Shown here: in pieces, positions 36,195 through 44,435 of the stretch
Layout of the letters: each line of letters begins with the position of its first letter
How positions within the stretch are numbered: the stretch's first letter is position 1
DNA from: Trebonia sp963771985
Lineage (GTDB): Bacteria; Actinomycetota; Actinomycetes; Streptosporangiales; Streptosporangiaceae
DNA: 64,000 nucleotides
Direction of reading: 5' to 3'
Assembly (NCBI GenBank): GCA_963771985.1
Contig: CAVYVO010000004.1
Coordinates: 930,001-994,000 of the forward strand
Program-made: the position numbers and the translations under genes
Notes under the pieces: model-generated
Told to the model about the DNA's origin: nothing
Database searches by the model: none
What the model saw: the letters and a program-made list of their open reading frames with translations, nothing else

Positions 36195-37268
36195 ATGCCG
36201 CACGATTTGTCGGCGCTGCCTAAGGCGCATCTGCATCTGCATCTCACCGGGGCCATGCGGCACTCGACGATGGTCGAGCTCGCTCGCACCCACGGAGTCG
36301 CCCTGCCACCCGCGCTCACCGAGGAGTGGCCGCCTCAGCTGAGCACCGCCGATGAGCGCGGGTGGTTCAGGTTCCAGCGCCTTTACGACACGGCGCGTTC
36401 GGTGCTGCGGACACACGACGACGTGTACCGGCTGGTCAGGGAGACGGCCGAAGACGAGCAGGCGGAAGGATCGGGCTGGCTCGAACTGCAGGCCGACCCG
36501 TCCGGCTACGCCGCCAGGTTTGGCGGCGTGACCGCGTTCACCGAGCTGCTGCTCGACGCGGCCGCCACCGCCGCGCAGGCCACCCGCGTCGGCATCGGGG
36601 TCATCGTCGCGGCGAACCGGACCAGGCACCCGCTGGACGCCCGCACGCTCGCCAGGCTCGCCGCGCAGTTCGCCGGGCGCGGAGTCGTCGGCTTCGGGCT
36701 GTCCAATGACGAGCGGCGGGGGCCGGCGGAGGACTTCGAGCGGGCGTTCAGCATCGCGTCGCGGGCCGGCCTGCTGCTCGTGCCGCACGCCGGGGAACTG
36801 CTCGGCCCGGCCAGCGTCACCATGGCCCTGGACCGGCTGCACGCCGACCGGATCGGGCACGGCGTCAGCTCGGCGGCGGACCCGGAGGTGGTCAAGCGGC
36901 TCGCGGCCGCGGGCGTCACCCTCGAGGTCTGCCCGTCCTCCAACGTCGCGCTGGGCGTCGCGCCCGACGCCGCCGCGGTGCCGGTGCGCACCCTGTTCGA
37001 GGCCGGCGTACCCGTGGCCCTAGGCGCCGACGATCCCCTGCTCTTCGGCAGACGGCTGGTCATGCAGTACGAGATCGCCCGCGACGTGCACGACTTCACT
37101 CCGGCCGGACTGGCCGAACTCGCCCGGATGTCCATCCTGGGCTCGGCCGCCCCCGCAGCCGTCCGCACCCGGCTGCTAGCCGGCATCGACGCCTGGCTAA
37201 CCCCCGCACCCCGACCCGCACGACCCTCTCAAGCCGCACTCCCCCCATCCGCCAGCACCCGCCAATGA
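36195..37268 (+). CDS. add: Adenosine deaminase
   Basis: 357 residues, TIM-barrel metal hydrolase turning adenosine into inosine (purine salvage). Metal-binding HxH in KAHLHLHLTGAMR (His14, His16), the PHAGEL histidine and glutamate, DRIGHGVSSA, and the paired aspartates in LGADDPLLF. The Glu of the usual ELHLHLEG motif is replaced, and the Glu-Gly after it is Thr-Gly, as in an actinobacterial subgroup. The last 25 residues are Pro/Ala/Ser-rich and not conserved. Separate unit from the aminotransferase because of the terminator. Confidence 0.88.
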   Translation: MPHDLSALPKAHLHLHLTGAMRHSTMVELARTHGVALPPALTEEWPPQLSTADERGWFRFQRLYDTARSVLRTHDDVYRLVRETAEDEQAEGSGWLELQADPSGYAARFGGVTAFTELLLDAAATAAQATRVGIGVIVAANRTRHPLDARTLARLAAQFAGRGVVGFGLSNDERRGPAEDFERAFSIASRAGLLLVPHAGELLGPASVTMALDRLHADRIGHGVSSAADPEVVKRLAAAGVTLEVCPSSNVALGVAPDAAAVPVRTLFEAGVPVALGADDPLLFGRRLVMQYEIARDVHDFTPAGLAELARMSILGSAAPAAVRTRLLAGIDAWLTPAPRPARPSQAALPPSASTRQ

Positions 37269-37279
37269 GAAGATTTCCA

Positions 37280-37348
37280 CTTAGGATCTCAAATCTCCAT
37301 TCTTATGACCATTTTGTCCCGTTTGTCCGGCGAATTGAGATCCTAAGT
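37280..37348. terminator. Long-loop inverted repeat between convergent genes
   Basis: ACTTAGGATCTCAA (37280-37293) and TTGAGATCCTAAGT (37335-37348) are perfect 14-bp inverted repeats around a 41-nt AT-rich loop. It lies between adenosine deaminase (plus) and the DUF3224 gene (minus). A two-way terminator is one reading; a degenerate mobile-element end is another. Confidence 0.4.
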
Positions 37349-37408
37349 CGTCAGGGTGTCTCACCATCCGAGACGATCACTCGGGACGGGCGGCGGCGGA
37401 ACCGGCGC

Positions 37409-37801
37409 TCAGCTCAGGTTGATCTCGAAGTAGGGGCCCTGGTCGTCGTGGATGATGCGGGCGGAGCCGGTCCAGCCTTCGAAGGCGCCCGTGCCCGTAC
37501 CGGGGACGATGTGGCCGAACCAGGTACCGGGGTCGGATTCCAGGCCGCCGTGCTGGACGGTGAACGCGCCCTCGGCGCCGTCCTCGGTGCGGCCCGTGAT
37601 CCGTTCCGTGGCCACGTACGACCGGGAGCCTTCTTCGGTCCCTGCGGACATGAACAGCGTCGTGGCCTGCCCGATGATCCCGGCGGTGAAGGTCTTTTCG
37701 AAGGTCAGCAGGCCAACCCAGTCCGCCGCCAGCCCAGTCACCTGCCGCGGCTCGAAGCTGTCGACCTTGAAGCGAGCGATCAGAGTCACAGTCACTGACA
37801 A
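37409..37801 (-). CDS. DUF3224 domain protein
   Basis: About 130 residues (TTG start at 37801, or GTG at 37795). Beta-rich, with FKVDSFEPRQ, GRTEDGAEGAFTVQHGG and SGTGAFEGWTGSARI-type sequence typical of the DUF3224 barrel family, which is related to allene-oxide-cyclase-like folds. No known reaction. The start lies 4 nt after the stop of the SRPBCC gene, so the two are co-transcribed. Confidence 0.8.
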   Translation of the reverse strand: MSVTVTLIARFKVDSFEPRQVTGLAADWVGLLTFEKTFTAGIIGQATTLFMSAGTEEGSRSYVATERITGRTEDGAEGAFTVQHGGLESDPGTWFGHIVPGTGTGAFEGWTGSARIIHDDQGPYFEINLS

Positions 37802-37804
37802 TAG

Positions 37805-38287
37805 TCAGGCCGGATACTGCCTGGCGACGACCTCCGCATACTGTTCCAGGGTCCCGCCGGCGCCCTCGATAGCCGCGCGGAGCTGCGCGCCGAACTCACC
37901 GTGCCGGTCAAGATCGGTGTAGGTCAGCACCACTTCGGTCGACGGTCCGGCTTCGGCAAACGGCTCGGCGGGGATGAACTCGACCTCGATGCGGCTCGCG
38001 TGCTCGTCGTCGAAGACCGGCTGCCAGTTCGGTCCGATCCGCCACGTCAGCACCACACGGTGCGGCGGCTTCCACTCGAGGATCGTGCCGCGGGTGATCT
38101 CCGTACCGTCGGCGCCGCGCTCGTAGAAGCGGCCGCCCGGCCATGGCTCCATGGCGATCAGCCGCGGGTCATTGAGGAACGTGTGCCCGGCCGGCAGCCA
38201 TTCGATCGCGCAGTCGGTATAGACGCGGAACGCCTCGTCGGCGGGCGCCGGGACAGTGATCGACTTGCGGACGTCGGCTATGGTCAT
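37805..38287 (-). CDS. SRPBCC (Bet v1/AHSA1-like) domain protein
   Basis: 160 residues. The helix-grip pattern is visible: VRKSITVPAPADEAFRVYTD start, GGRFYERGADGTEITRGTILEWKPPHRVVLTW middle, and the long C-terminal helix around EFGAQLRAAIEGAGGTLEQY. Such proteins bind hydrophobic ligands or act as small-molecule cyclases. Divergent from the MarR gene, 53 bp apart, so control by that regulator is likely. Confidence 0.85.
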   Translation of the reverse strand: MTIADVRKSITVPAPADEAFRVYTDCAIEWLPAGHTFLNDPRLIAMEPWPGGRFYERGADGTEITRGTILEWKPPHRVVLTWRIGPNWQPVFDDEHASRIEVEFIPAEPFAEAGPSTEVVLTYTDLDRHGEFGAQLRAAIEGAGGTLEQYAEVVARQYPA

Positions 38288-38340
38288 GCTGCCTTCATTT
38301 CTCTCGACGTATCACTTTGCTCGACGATTGGGATATTACG

Positions 38341-38910
38341 ATGAATCGAGATAATTTGCCAGGCGCGGGACGGGACGGGGAGGCCGGTGCGCGAGCGGAG
38401 GCCAGAGCGCGGGCGGGGGGCGGTGCGCGGGCGGAGGCCAGAGCGCGGGCGGAGCTTGAGGAGGCCGTCCGGACCGGCCTGCGCGCGTTCATCGCCCGGG
38501 CCACCGTCTTCAACTACCAGGTCGCCGAACACACCGGGCTCAACCCCACCGACCTGCAGTTCCTGGGCCTGCTCCAGCTGCACGGGCCGATGGCCGCCGG
38601 CGCGCTCGCCAAGGCCACCGGCCTCACCACGAGCGCCACCACCGCGGTCATCGACCGGCTCGAGCGCAGCGGCTTCGCCACCCGCGAGCACGACACCGCC
38701 GACCGCCGGCGCGTCATCGTCAAGCTCAACACAAAGCAGCACGACGAGCGGATCCTGCCCCTGTACGCGGCCAAGGCCCCGGGCGCCGCGGGCGTCCTCG
38801 CCCGCTTCAGCGATGAGCAGCTGGCGACCGTGGCGGCCTTCCTGCATGCGCTGGAAAGCGAAGGCGAAGGCGAAGGCGAGGGCGAGCGCGAGCGCGAAGG
38901 CGAGCCCTAG
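38341..38910 (+). CDS. MarR-family transcriptional regulator with low-complexity charged ends
   Basis: 189 residues from the ATG at 38341 (an ATG at 38317 would overlap the promoter area). The winged helix is at about 75-135: DLQFLGLLQLHGPMAAGALAKATGL, TSATTAVIDRLERSGFATRE, ADRRRVIVKL. The N-terminal 40 residues are repeats of (A)RAEARARAGG; the C-terminal 20 are EGEGEGEREREGE. Both arise from short DNA repeats. It probably represses the divergent SRPBCC-DUF3224 pair. Confidence 0.85.
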   Translation: MNRDNLPGAGRDGEAGARAEARARAGGGARAEARARAELEEAVRTGLRAFIARATVFNYQVAEHTGLNPTDLQFLGLLQLHGPMAAGALAKATGLTTSATTAVIDRLERSGFATREHDTADRRRVIVKLNTKQHDERILPLYAAKAPGAAGVLARFSDEQLATVAAFLHALESEGEGEGEGEREREGEP

Positions 38911-39944
38911 AAGGTGACGCCGACCAGGGTGGGCTCGGGCTCCAGGGTGACGCCGAACGCGGCCCGCACCCCGGCCCTGATCTCGCCGGCCAGTGTCAGC
39001 AGGTCGGCGGTCGTCGCGCCGCCCGCGTTGACGAGCGCCAGGGTGTGCTTCGAGGAAATCCGCGCCCGCCCCGGCGCGCCGTATCCCTTGCCGAAGCCGG
39101 CGTGCTCGATCAGCCACGCGGCCGGCACCTTGACCCGGCCCTCGCCCGCGCCGAACCGGGGCACCGGACCCGCCGCGGTCGCCGCCACCTGGGCGTACTG
39201 CGCCGCGCTTAGCACGGGGTTCGTGAAGAACGAGCCGGCGCTCCGGCTATCCGGGTCTCCGGGGGTAAGGAGCATCCCCTTGCGCGCTCTTATTTTCAGC
39301 ACTCCCGAACGTACCTCGCTGACTCCCGCGCGCTCCCCCAGCTGTACGCCGAGCTCGGACGCCAGTTCCGCGTACTCCACCGGCATCGACCGCGAATCAC
39401 GCGCGAGCCGGAACGTCACGTCGAGTACCAGGTACCGGCCAGGCCGCTCCCCCTTGAAGAGACTGGTGCGGTAGGAGAAGCCGCACCTTCCGTTCGGGAT
39501 AATCGAAATCTGACCGGTCAGCCGGTCGAAGGCCCGCACGGTGGTGATGACCTCAGCCACCTCATGGCCGTACGCCCCGACGTTCTGGATGGGAGTCGCG
39601 CCGGTGCGGCCGGGGATGCCCGACAGGCACTCCAGGCCCGCCAGGTCCTCGGCTATCACGGCGGCCACCACGTCGTCCCAGTCCTCGCCGGCCGCGACCG
39701 TCACGTCGACCTGGCCGCCGGCGGCAATGTAGCTGACGCCGCGGGTGCCGACGTGGATGACCGTGCCGGGGAAGCCGTCGTCGGCGATCACGAGGTTGCT
39801 GCCGCCGCCGAGCAGGAGCACGGGCTCGCCGGCCGCGTCGGCGGCCCGGACGGCGTCGATGAGGTCGGCTTCGGTCGCGGCGACGACGAAGTTCTTCGCC
39901 GGGCCGCCCAGACCGAGCGTCGTGTAGTCGGCGAGATCGGTCAC
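38907..39944 (-). CDS. murB: UDP-N-acetylenolpyruvoylglucosamine reductase
   Basis: 345 residues from the GTG at 39944, overlapping the upstream stop by 4 nt (GTGA). FAD-dependent, makes UDP-MurNAc for peptidoglycan. FAD-binding LLGGGSNLVIADDGFPGTVI, substrate-region GIPGRTGATPIQNVGAYGHEV, and catalytic-serine SAGSFFTNPV. The conserved C..F.YR..FK block is present as NGRCGFSYRTSLFKG. Type I enzyme. Its 3' end overlaps the MarR gene end by 4 bp (convergent). Confidence 0.96.
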   Translation of the reverse strand: MTDLADYTTLGLGGPAKNFVVAATEADLIDAVRAADAAGEPVLLLGGGSNLVIADDGFPGTVIHVGTRGVSYIAAGGQVDVTVAAGEDWDDVVAAVIAEDLAGLECLSGIPGRTGATPIQNVGAYGHEVAEVITTVRAFDRLTGQISIIPNGRCGFSYRTSLFKGERPGRYLVLDVTFRLARDSRSMPVEYAELASELGVQLGERAGVSEVRSGVLKIRARKGMLLTPGDPDSRSAGSFFTNPVLSAAQYAQVAATAAGPVPRFGAGEGRVKVPAAWLIEHAGFGKGYGAPGRARISSKHTLALVNAGGATTADLLTLAGEIRAGVRAAFGVTLEPEPTLVGVTF

Positions 39945-40363
39945 GGGAGGCGGACGACGGCGCGGGCGCGGGTCAGCACCTTGTTCCCGTCGGCGCGCGC
40001 GGTCAGGTCGACCACTACCTTGTTGTCCCCGAGCTTCTCCGCGACCGTGCCGCTGACCTCGATGGTCGCGCCCTGGTCGTCGTCGGGGACGGGGACCATG
40101 GCGGAGAAGCGCACGCCGAACTCGGTGACCGCTCCCGGGTCGCCCGCCCACTCGCTGACGTAGCGGCCGGCCTGCGCCATCGTGTACATGCCGTGCGCGA
40201 TGACGTTCGGCAGCCCGACGCTCCGGGCGATCCGCTCGTTCCAGTGGATGACGTTGAAGTCCCCGGACGCGCCGGCGTACTTCACCAGGTCCAGGCGCCT
40301 GACCCGGTAACTCCTCGGCGGGATCTCGGTGCCCGGCTCGACAGTGGCGTACGTGACGGCCAT
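39941..40363 (-). CDS. MaoC-like dehydratase, HadB-type
   Basis: 140 residues, single hot-dog fold with the hydratase-2 catalytic block YAGASGDFNVIHWNE (Asp and His in family positions). In mycobacteria HadB is the catalytic subunit of the (3R)-hydroxyacyl-ACP dehydratase of FAS-II, encoded next to rpmG and hadA as here. Follows the HadA-like gene by 10 nt and overlaps murB by 4. Substrate unknown in this organism. Confidence 0.88.
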   Translation of the reverse strand: MAVTYATVEPGTEIPPRSYRVRRLDLVKYAGASGDFNVIHWNERIARSVGLPNVIAHGMYTMAQAGRYVSEWAGDPGAVTEFGVRFSAMVPVPDDDQGATIEVSGTVAEKLGDNKVVVDLTARADGNKVLTRARAVVRLP

Positions 40364-40373
40364 CGCGGCTGCC

Positions 40374-40817
40374 CTACTTCCCGCGCTCGACGATCGTGGA
40401 CTTCGCGGTGCAGACGTGCTCGCCGTCCACCGTGCTGATGTCCGTGGACGTCACCATCATCGACATGCCGCCGACCGCCCTGATCGACTCGACCGTCGAC
40501 GTCGCGACCACGATGTCGCCGGCGTGCAGCGGGCGGGAATAGCTGAAGTTCTGCTCGCCGTGCACGACCATCGAGTAGTCGAGCCCGAGGTCCGGGTCGG
40601 CCCCGACCTGCGACGTGGCCGCCATGCTGATCACGATCGCGAACGTTGGCGGCGCGATCACGTCCGGGTAGCCCGCCTTCTGCGCGGCTTCCCGGTCACG
40701 GCACAACTCGCTCGGCTCGCCGATCGCGTCCGCGAAGTCGGCGATCTTGACCCGGCTGACCTCGTAAGGCTTCGTCGGGCCGAAGACCCGCCCGACGAAC
40801 TCGGTGTTGAGGGCCAC
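40374..40817 (-). CDS. MaoC-like dehydratase, HadA-type (FAS1-DH domain)
   Basis: 147 residues from the GTG at 40817 (VALNTEFVGRVFGPTKPYEV); frame upstream of this overlaps rpmG. VSRVKIADFADAIGEPSE and YPDVIAPPTFAIVISM match the N-terminal hot-dog domain of the HadA family, which lacks the catalytic His/Asp and supports HadB. rpmG lies 17 nt upstream. The third mycobacterial gene, hadC, is absent. Confidence 0.87.
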   Translation of the reverse strand: MALNTEFVGRVFGPTKPYEVSRVKIADFADAIGEPSELCRDREAAQKAGYPDVIAPPTFAIVISMAATSQVGADPDLGLDYSMVVHGEQNFSYSRPLHAGDIVVATSTVESIRAVGGMSMMVTSTDISTVDGEHVCTAKSTIVERGK

Positions 40818-40834
40818 CTGGCGCCCGCGCCCGG

Positions 40835-40999
40835 CTAGCGGGTCTCGCGGTGCGGGCGGTGGCAGCGGCAGTTCGGGCAGTACTTCTTGAGCTCGAGCCG
40901 GTCCGGGTCGTTCCGCCGGTTCTTCTTGGTGATGTAGTTCCGGTGCTTGCACTCCTGGCAAGCCAGCGTGATCTTCGGCCGGACGTCGGTGGCAGCCAC
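40835..40999 (-). CDS. rpmG: 50S ribosomal protein L33
   Basis: 54 residues from a GTG (40997-40999). MAATDVRPKITLACQECKHRNY, KKNRRNDPDRLELKKYCPNC: two CxxC pairs, so the zinc-binding form. Ends HRPHRETR. It lies between tRNA-Met and the HadA-like gene, the same order as in mycobacteria and streptomycetes. Confidence 0.95.
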   Translation of the reverse strand: MAATDVRPKITLACQECKHRNYITKKNRRNDPDRLELKKYCPNCRCHRPHRETR

Positions 41000-41048
41000 G
41001 GTGGAGTGCCTTTCTTTACGAGAACTCGGTGCGTGTACCTGATTCGGG

Positions 41049-41122
41049 TAGCGGAGGCCGGACTTGAACCGGCGACACAGCGATTATGAGCCGCTTGCTC
41101 TGCCTGACTGAGCTACTCCGCC
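41049..41122 (-). tRNA. tRNA-Met (anticodon CAU, elongator)
   Basis: 74 nt without encoded CCA (the bases after the discriminator A read CCC). Acceptor GGCGGAG pairs with CTCCGCT; the anticodon loop CTCATAA gives CAU. The G1-U72 pair closes the acceptor, unlike the C1-A72 mismatch of initiator tRNA, so it is an elongator. A lysidine-modified Ile tRNA cannot be excluded. Confidence 0.93.
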
Positions 41123-41195
41123 ATGCGGACCATGTAAGGGTACCCGATCCGGGAGCGCCGTGCGCGCACCACCGGCGGGTGCGCGCGACAGACAC

Positions 41196-41237
41196 TTATC
41201 CACACAGCGGCAAACGGTTGCACACAGGTTATCCACA
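41196..41237 (+). promoter_or_regulatory. Pair of perfect DnaA boxes
   Basis: TTATCCACA occurs twice in the same orientation at 41196-41204 and 41229-41237, 33 bp apart (three helical turns). Both match the consensus DnaA box exactly. They lie between tRNA-Met and the gasdermin gene. No dnaA, dnaN or AT-rich unwinding element is near, so this is not an origin. Confidence 0.75.
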
Positions 41238-41242
41238 GATTC

Positions 41243-42016
41243 TCAGGGCACTGTTTCAGCGTCAAGCACGATGCCGCGGCGCAGCACATAGGGCTGCTGC
41301 TGCGTCGTCCCGCCGGACCGGTAGGTCTCCTCCGGGTAGAACCGCCACCGCGAGTCGCGCATGAGGCGCCCGGCCCGGTAGGCGAACGCGGGCAGCCCCG
41401 CCTTCTCGTCGGTGTCGAAGCTGATCGTATTGCTGTCCGCGAGCCTGGCCTTGACGCCGGCGCCCACGTTGACGAGGCTCGCGATGTGGGCATCGCCGTG
41501 CACGCCGAAGTCGTGGCCGTCCTCGCGCTGCATCACCACCGCGGCTGCGAAGGCGTACTCGTAGGCGATGTGCAGGAAACCGCGTTCCACGTACTCGGCG
41601 GGGATCGCGCCGAGGTCCAGGCCGGTCAGCGCGTGGTCGATCTCGGCGGGGTCGACGCGCAGGCTGAACACGCCGCGGAACGCGAAAGCGAGCTTGGCTG
41701 TCCCCGCGAAGCTGAGGTCCAGCTTCGGGGCTCCGGTGATACCAAGGCAGGCCAGGCACTGGGACAGGAAGTCAGCCGACGCGGACAGGCTCTTGCCGGT
41801 GCTGCGCTGGTGGGAGATGTCGGCCAGGGAACTGCGGTGGACGGTGAACGCGGCCGCCTGGGGAAGGTAGTGGCTAAACGGCCCGCGGCGGACGAGAAGC
41901 GGTTTGCGGTTCTTGCTCGTGAAGTTGTAGAGGTCGGGCGGGACCAGCCCGGTCTGCGGCAGGAAGATCGGCTGAAAGCCGGCCCGGTTGAGGGTGGCGA
42001 CTAGTGCGTCTGGCAT
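41243..42016 (-). CDS. Probable bacterial gasdermin (pore-forming cell-death effector)
   Basis: 257 residues, cytoplasmic, no signal peptide. The N-terminus ALVATLNRAGFQPIFLPQTGLVPPDLY follows the bacterial gasdermin start pattern (short helix, then G[YF]-x-hydrophobic-x-LP-x(3)-hydrophobic-x-P). Alternating beta strands follow (LDLSFAGTAKLAFAFRGV; RVDPAEIDHALTGLDL; a late FAYRAGRLMRDSRWRF strand at 207-226). Residues 227-257 are a polar tail, the place of the autoinhibitory peptide. In characterised systems a neighbouring protease removes this tail and the N-terminal part forms large inner-membrane pores. The ATG lies 4 nt after the stop of a TPR-CHAT protease. No cysteine occurs before Cys87, so the N-terminal palmitoylation known from some family members is missing. 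The fold call is from pattern reading and needs structure prediction. Confidence 0.65.
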   Translation of the reverse strand: MPDALVATLNRAGFQPIFLPQTGLVPPDLYNFTSKNRKPLLVRRGPFSHYLPQAAAFTVHRSSLADISHQRSTGKSLSASADFLSQCLACLGITGAPKLDLSFAGTAKLAFAFRGVFSLRVDPAEIDHALTGLDLGAIPAEYVERGFLHIAYEYAFAAAVVMQREDGHDFGVHGDAHIASLVNVGAGVKARLADSNTISFDTDEKAGLPAFAYRAGRLMRDSRWRFYPEETYRSGGTTQQQPYVLRRGIVLDAETVP

Positions 42017-42020
42017 GGGG

Positions 42021-44435
42021 TCACGACTTCCTGATCACCTTGATATCGGCCCCGTCGAGGAGCCACGCTTCACCGGAGTTCTGCATCTTGTGGGAGAACG
42101 TACCCAGGTCCATGAGGTCGCCGGCCCGCGCGCCAAGCCACGTGGTGTCGCCGCCGCAGAACGCGGGCCCGGGCGCCGGCTCGGCATGATCGCCGGCTGC
42201 CATCGGGAAGAACGGGTTCCCGACGGCCACGAACCCGGCGTAGTCCCACGGGCTGAGCATCCCGCCGAACTCCGCCTGCACCGCGCGCAGCGCGCCGGCC
42301 GGGGAGGCTCCTTCGCGCAGGTGCCGGTAGAAGGACTCGGCGAAGGCAAGGGTCGCGTCGTCGCGGACCGGCCAGAGGCTGACGAGCACGCACCGGGCGC
42401 CGGCCACCAGGAAGCTGTTAGCCAAGGTGAGGTAGGTGTCGGGATGCGGGAAGCCAAGGCCTGTCTGGCAGCCGGATAGCGTCACAAGCTCGGCGTGCGT
42501 GACCAGGTCGATCACCTGATGCTGGTAGAGCATGGGTTTGCCGGAGACACGGCTCGGCGCGAGCAGGACGAAGGACAAGTCGGGCATGGGATGCCAGTAG
42601 CCATGGCTCGCGATGTGGACGATCCCGGCCACGCCGCCGACCGCTAGCAGCAGGGCCTCCGGTGTCGCGTTGTCTCCGGTGATGCTTCCGCCGCCGGTGG
42701 TCTCCGCCACCTTCCTGGCCTCCGCGAGCGTCCACGGGAGGTCGCCGAAATGGGTGACTACCCCGCCGCCGTCGTTGACCTCCTGCGGCAGGAACGGCAC
42801 TTTCACGTCTTGCTCCGCGACGCCGCCGAAGGCGATAGCGGGCATCATGAACGACTCGAGCCCAGCCCATGCCTGTACGTCGCGCCGCCTGTCGAGTTGC
42901 ATGGCGATCCCGATCGACGGCGCGACGCCAATGTCCCACCGCTCGCCCAGGGGCGCGCCGGAAGGCCCTAGCGCGGACCACGGAACGTAGAAGTACTCGC
43001 GGTGCGGGACGATGAGCAGCCGCCCCGACGTACTCTCCAGCTTCGCGCGCACGTGCTCGGGAAGCAGCGCGGTGTACACGCCGGCCAGCAAGCCCTCGAT
43101 GTCTTCCCACGGCGGGGGCTGGGCCGCGGCCGTCTCGTCAGGGTCCGGCGTGCGCTGACGGCCGGGGGCCTCGCCGCCGAATACCGCCCAGATGCTCGCG
43201 TCGAGCAGTTCTCTGAGCGGGGCGAGCGCGGCGGTGGCGTCCCAGCCATCGACGCGGCCGTCGGCATCGACAAACCAGGCGATCGACGTACCACCGCCGA
43301 TCAGTATCTTCAGGACGTGGACGCCAAGGTCCGCGCAGAAGGCGATGATGTCCCCGGTATCGGGGGTATCGAGGATGACCCGGCCATTCGTGGCCGCCCG
43401 GATACGGCGGCCGCCCTGGCGCTTTATCTGGTGGCGGAACATCAGGTCGAGCAGCGAGCGGCCCTGCCCGCGCTCTGATACCTCCAGCGCCCGCCCGGCC
43501 TTGCCGTCCGCCAGCAGGGCGGCGCTGTACTCGTGCGCGACCTCCGCCGTCGATTCCATGAAATGGAACCGCTCAGCGTAGTCCAGCTGTCCCCGCATAT
43601 AGTCGATCGTCGCCAGGCAGTCCTCGAACAGCCGCTCCGCCTTGGCCCGGTCGCCGCGGTCACGGTACATCCGGGCTAGGGCCTGCTTGTCGTGGATGAC
43701 GCGCCGACTCTGGCCGGCGGCCGACGCGGACGCCGCGGCGCTATCGAGTTCCTCCTCGGACGGCTCCATGCCGAGTTGCCCCTTGACCTCAATGATGGCG
43801 CCCTCGGTCTCTTGCCGATAGGTGGCGTCCGGCACCGCGTCCAGGCAGGCGAGGGCCTCCTGCAGCCGGTCCAGCGCGGTGGCGGGATCCCCTTTGGCGA
43901 GCGCGGATCTCGCCCGCTGAAACAGCATCGACCAGCGCAGCCGCGGATCGCCTTCGATGACGTCCTGCAGCGCCGTCAGCTCGTCGAGCCACTCGTCGGC
44001 TCGCGTGGACGCGCCTATGGAGCGCATCGTCACGGACAGCGCCAGCAGGGCCTGCGCCTCGCCGTGCCGGTCCCCGGCTTCCCGGTACGCGTCCAAGGCG
44101 GCATGATAGGAATCCGACGTGGACTGACGCGAGTTCATGTACCGGTAGACATTCCCGAGATTGAGATAGGTCTTCGCTACGTTGGCGGTTTTACCCAGCG
44201 CGGTGTACCCGAGCAGGGATGAATTCATCATCCACACGGCTAGCTTCAGGTTGCCTGACTCGGCGAGCGCGGAGCCGTAATTTCCGCAGAACCAGGCGAA
44301 CTCCTCCGAGAGTTTCTCGTCTTCCTCAAATTCTCCGATGAGGGGGCCGAACGCCGCCACCGCCTCGGCATACTGGCCCGAGTCATACAGGCGGGTCGCC
44401 TCCGCTATCAGCCGCTGCCGCTCCGCTTTCTCCAT
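42021..44435 (-). CDS. TPR-CHAT caspase-like protease
   Basis: 804 residues from the ATG at 44435 (MEKAERQRLIAEATR), after GGGGGG. Residues 1-320 are tetratricopeptide repeats (for example AKTYLNLGNVYRYMNSRQST, ARMYRDRGDRAKAERLFEDCL). The CHAT (clan CD) domain fills about 340-770. The catalytic His611 is in HIASHGYW, Cys656 in TLSGCQTGLG, 45 residues apart as in active members. The TPR half probably senses a trigger; the CHAT half is the predicted activator of the downstream gasdermin-like protein by cleavage. Its start overlaps the upstream CHAT-like gene by 53 nt, and it precedes the gasdermin gene by 4 nt: a tight three-gene operon. Confidence 0.88.
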   Translation of the reverse strand: MEKAERQRLIAEATRLYDSGQYAEAVAAFGPLIGEFEEDEKLSEEFAWFCGNYGSALAESGNLKLAVWMMNSSLLGYTALGKTANVAKTYLNLGNVYRYMNSRQSTSDSYHAALDAYREAGDRHGEAQALLALSVTMRSIGASTRADEWLDELTALQDVIEGDPRLRWSMLFQRARSALAKGDPATALDRLQEALACLDAVPDATYRQETEGAIIEVKGQLGMEPSEEELDSAAASASAAGQSRRVIHDKQALARMYRDRGDRAKAERLFEDCLATIDYMRGQLDYAERFHFMESTAEVAHEYSAALLADGKAGRALEVSERGQGRSLLDLMFRHQIKRQGGRRIRAATNGRVILDTPDTGDIIAFCADLGVHVLKILIGGGTSIAWFVDADGRVDGWDATAALAPLRELLDASIWAVFGGEAPGRQRTPDPDETAAAQPPPWEDIEGLLAGVYTALLPEHVRAKLESTSGRLLIVPHREYFYVPWSALGPSGAPLGERWDIGVAPSIGIAMQLDRRRDVQAWAGLESFMMPAIAFGGVAEQDVKVPFLPQEVNDGGGVVTHFGDLPWTLAEARKVAETTGGGSITGDNATPEALLLAVGGVAGIVHIASHGYWHPMPDLSFVLLAPSRVSGKPMLYQHQVIDLVTHAELVTLSGCQTGLGFPHPDTYLTLANSFLVAGARCVLVSLWPVRDDATLAFAESFYRHLREGASPAGALRAVQAEFGGMLSPWDYAGFVAVGNPFFPMAAGDHAEPAPGPAFCGGDTTWLGARAGDLMDLGTFSHKMQNSGEAWLLDGADIKVIRKS

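Noticed and set aside
39476..39505. 19-nt exact match between murB and the 22.9-kb motif (CACCTTCCGTTCGGGATAA)
   Set aside because: In murB it encodes the conserved IIPNGRCGF segment, so coding constraint plus chance is the simpler explanation.
41196..41237. DnaA boxes as a replication origin
   Set aside because: Only two boxes, and no dnaA, dnaN, parAB or AT-rich unwinding region nearby.
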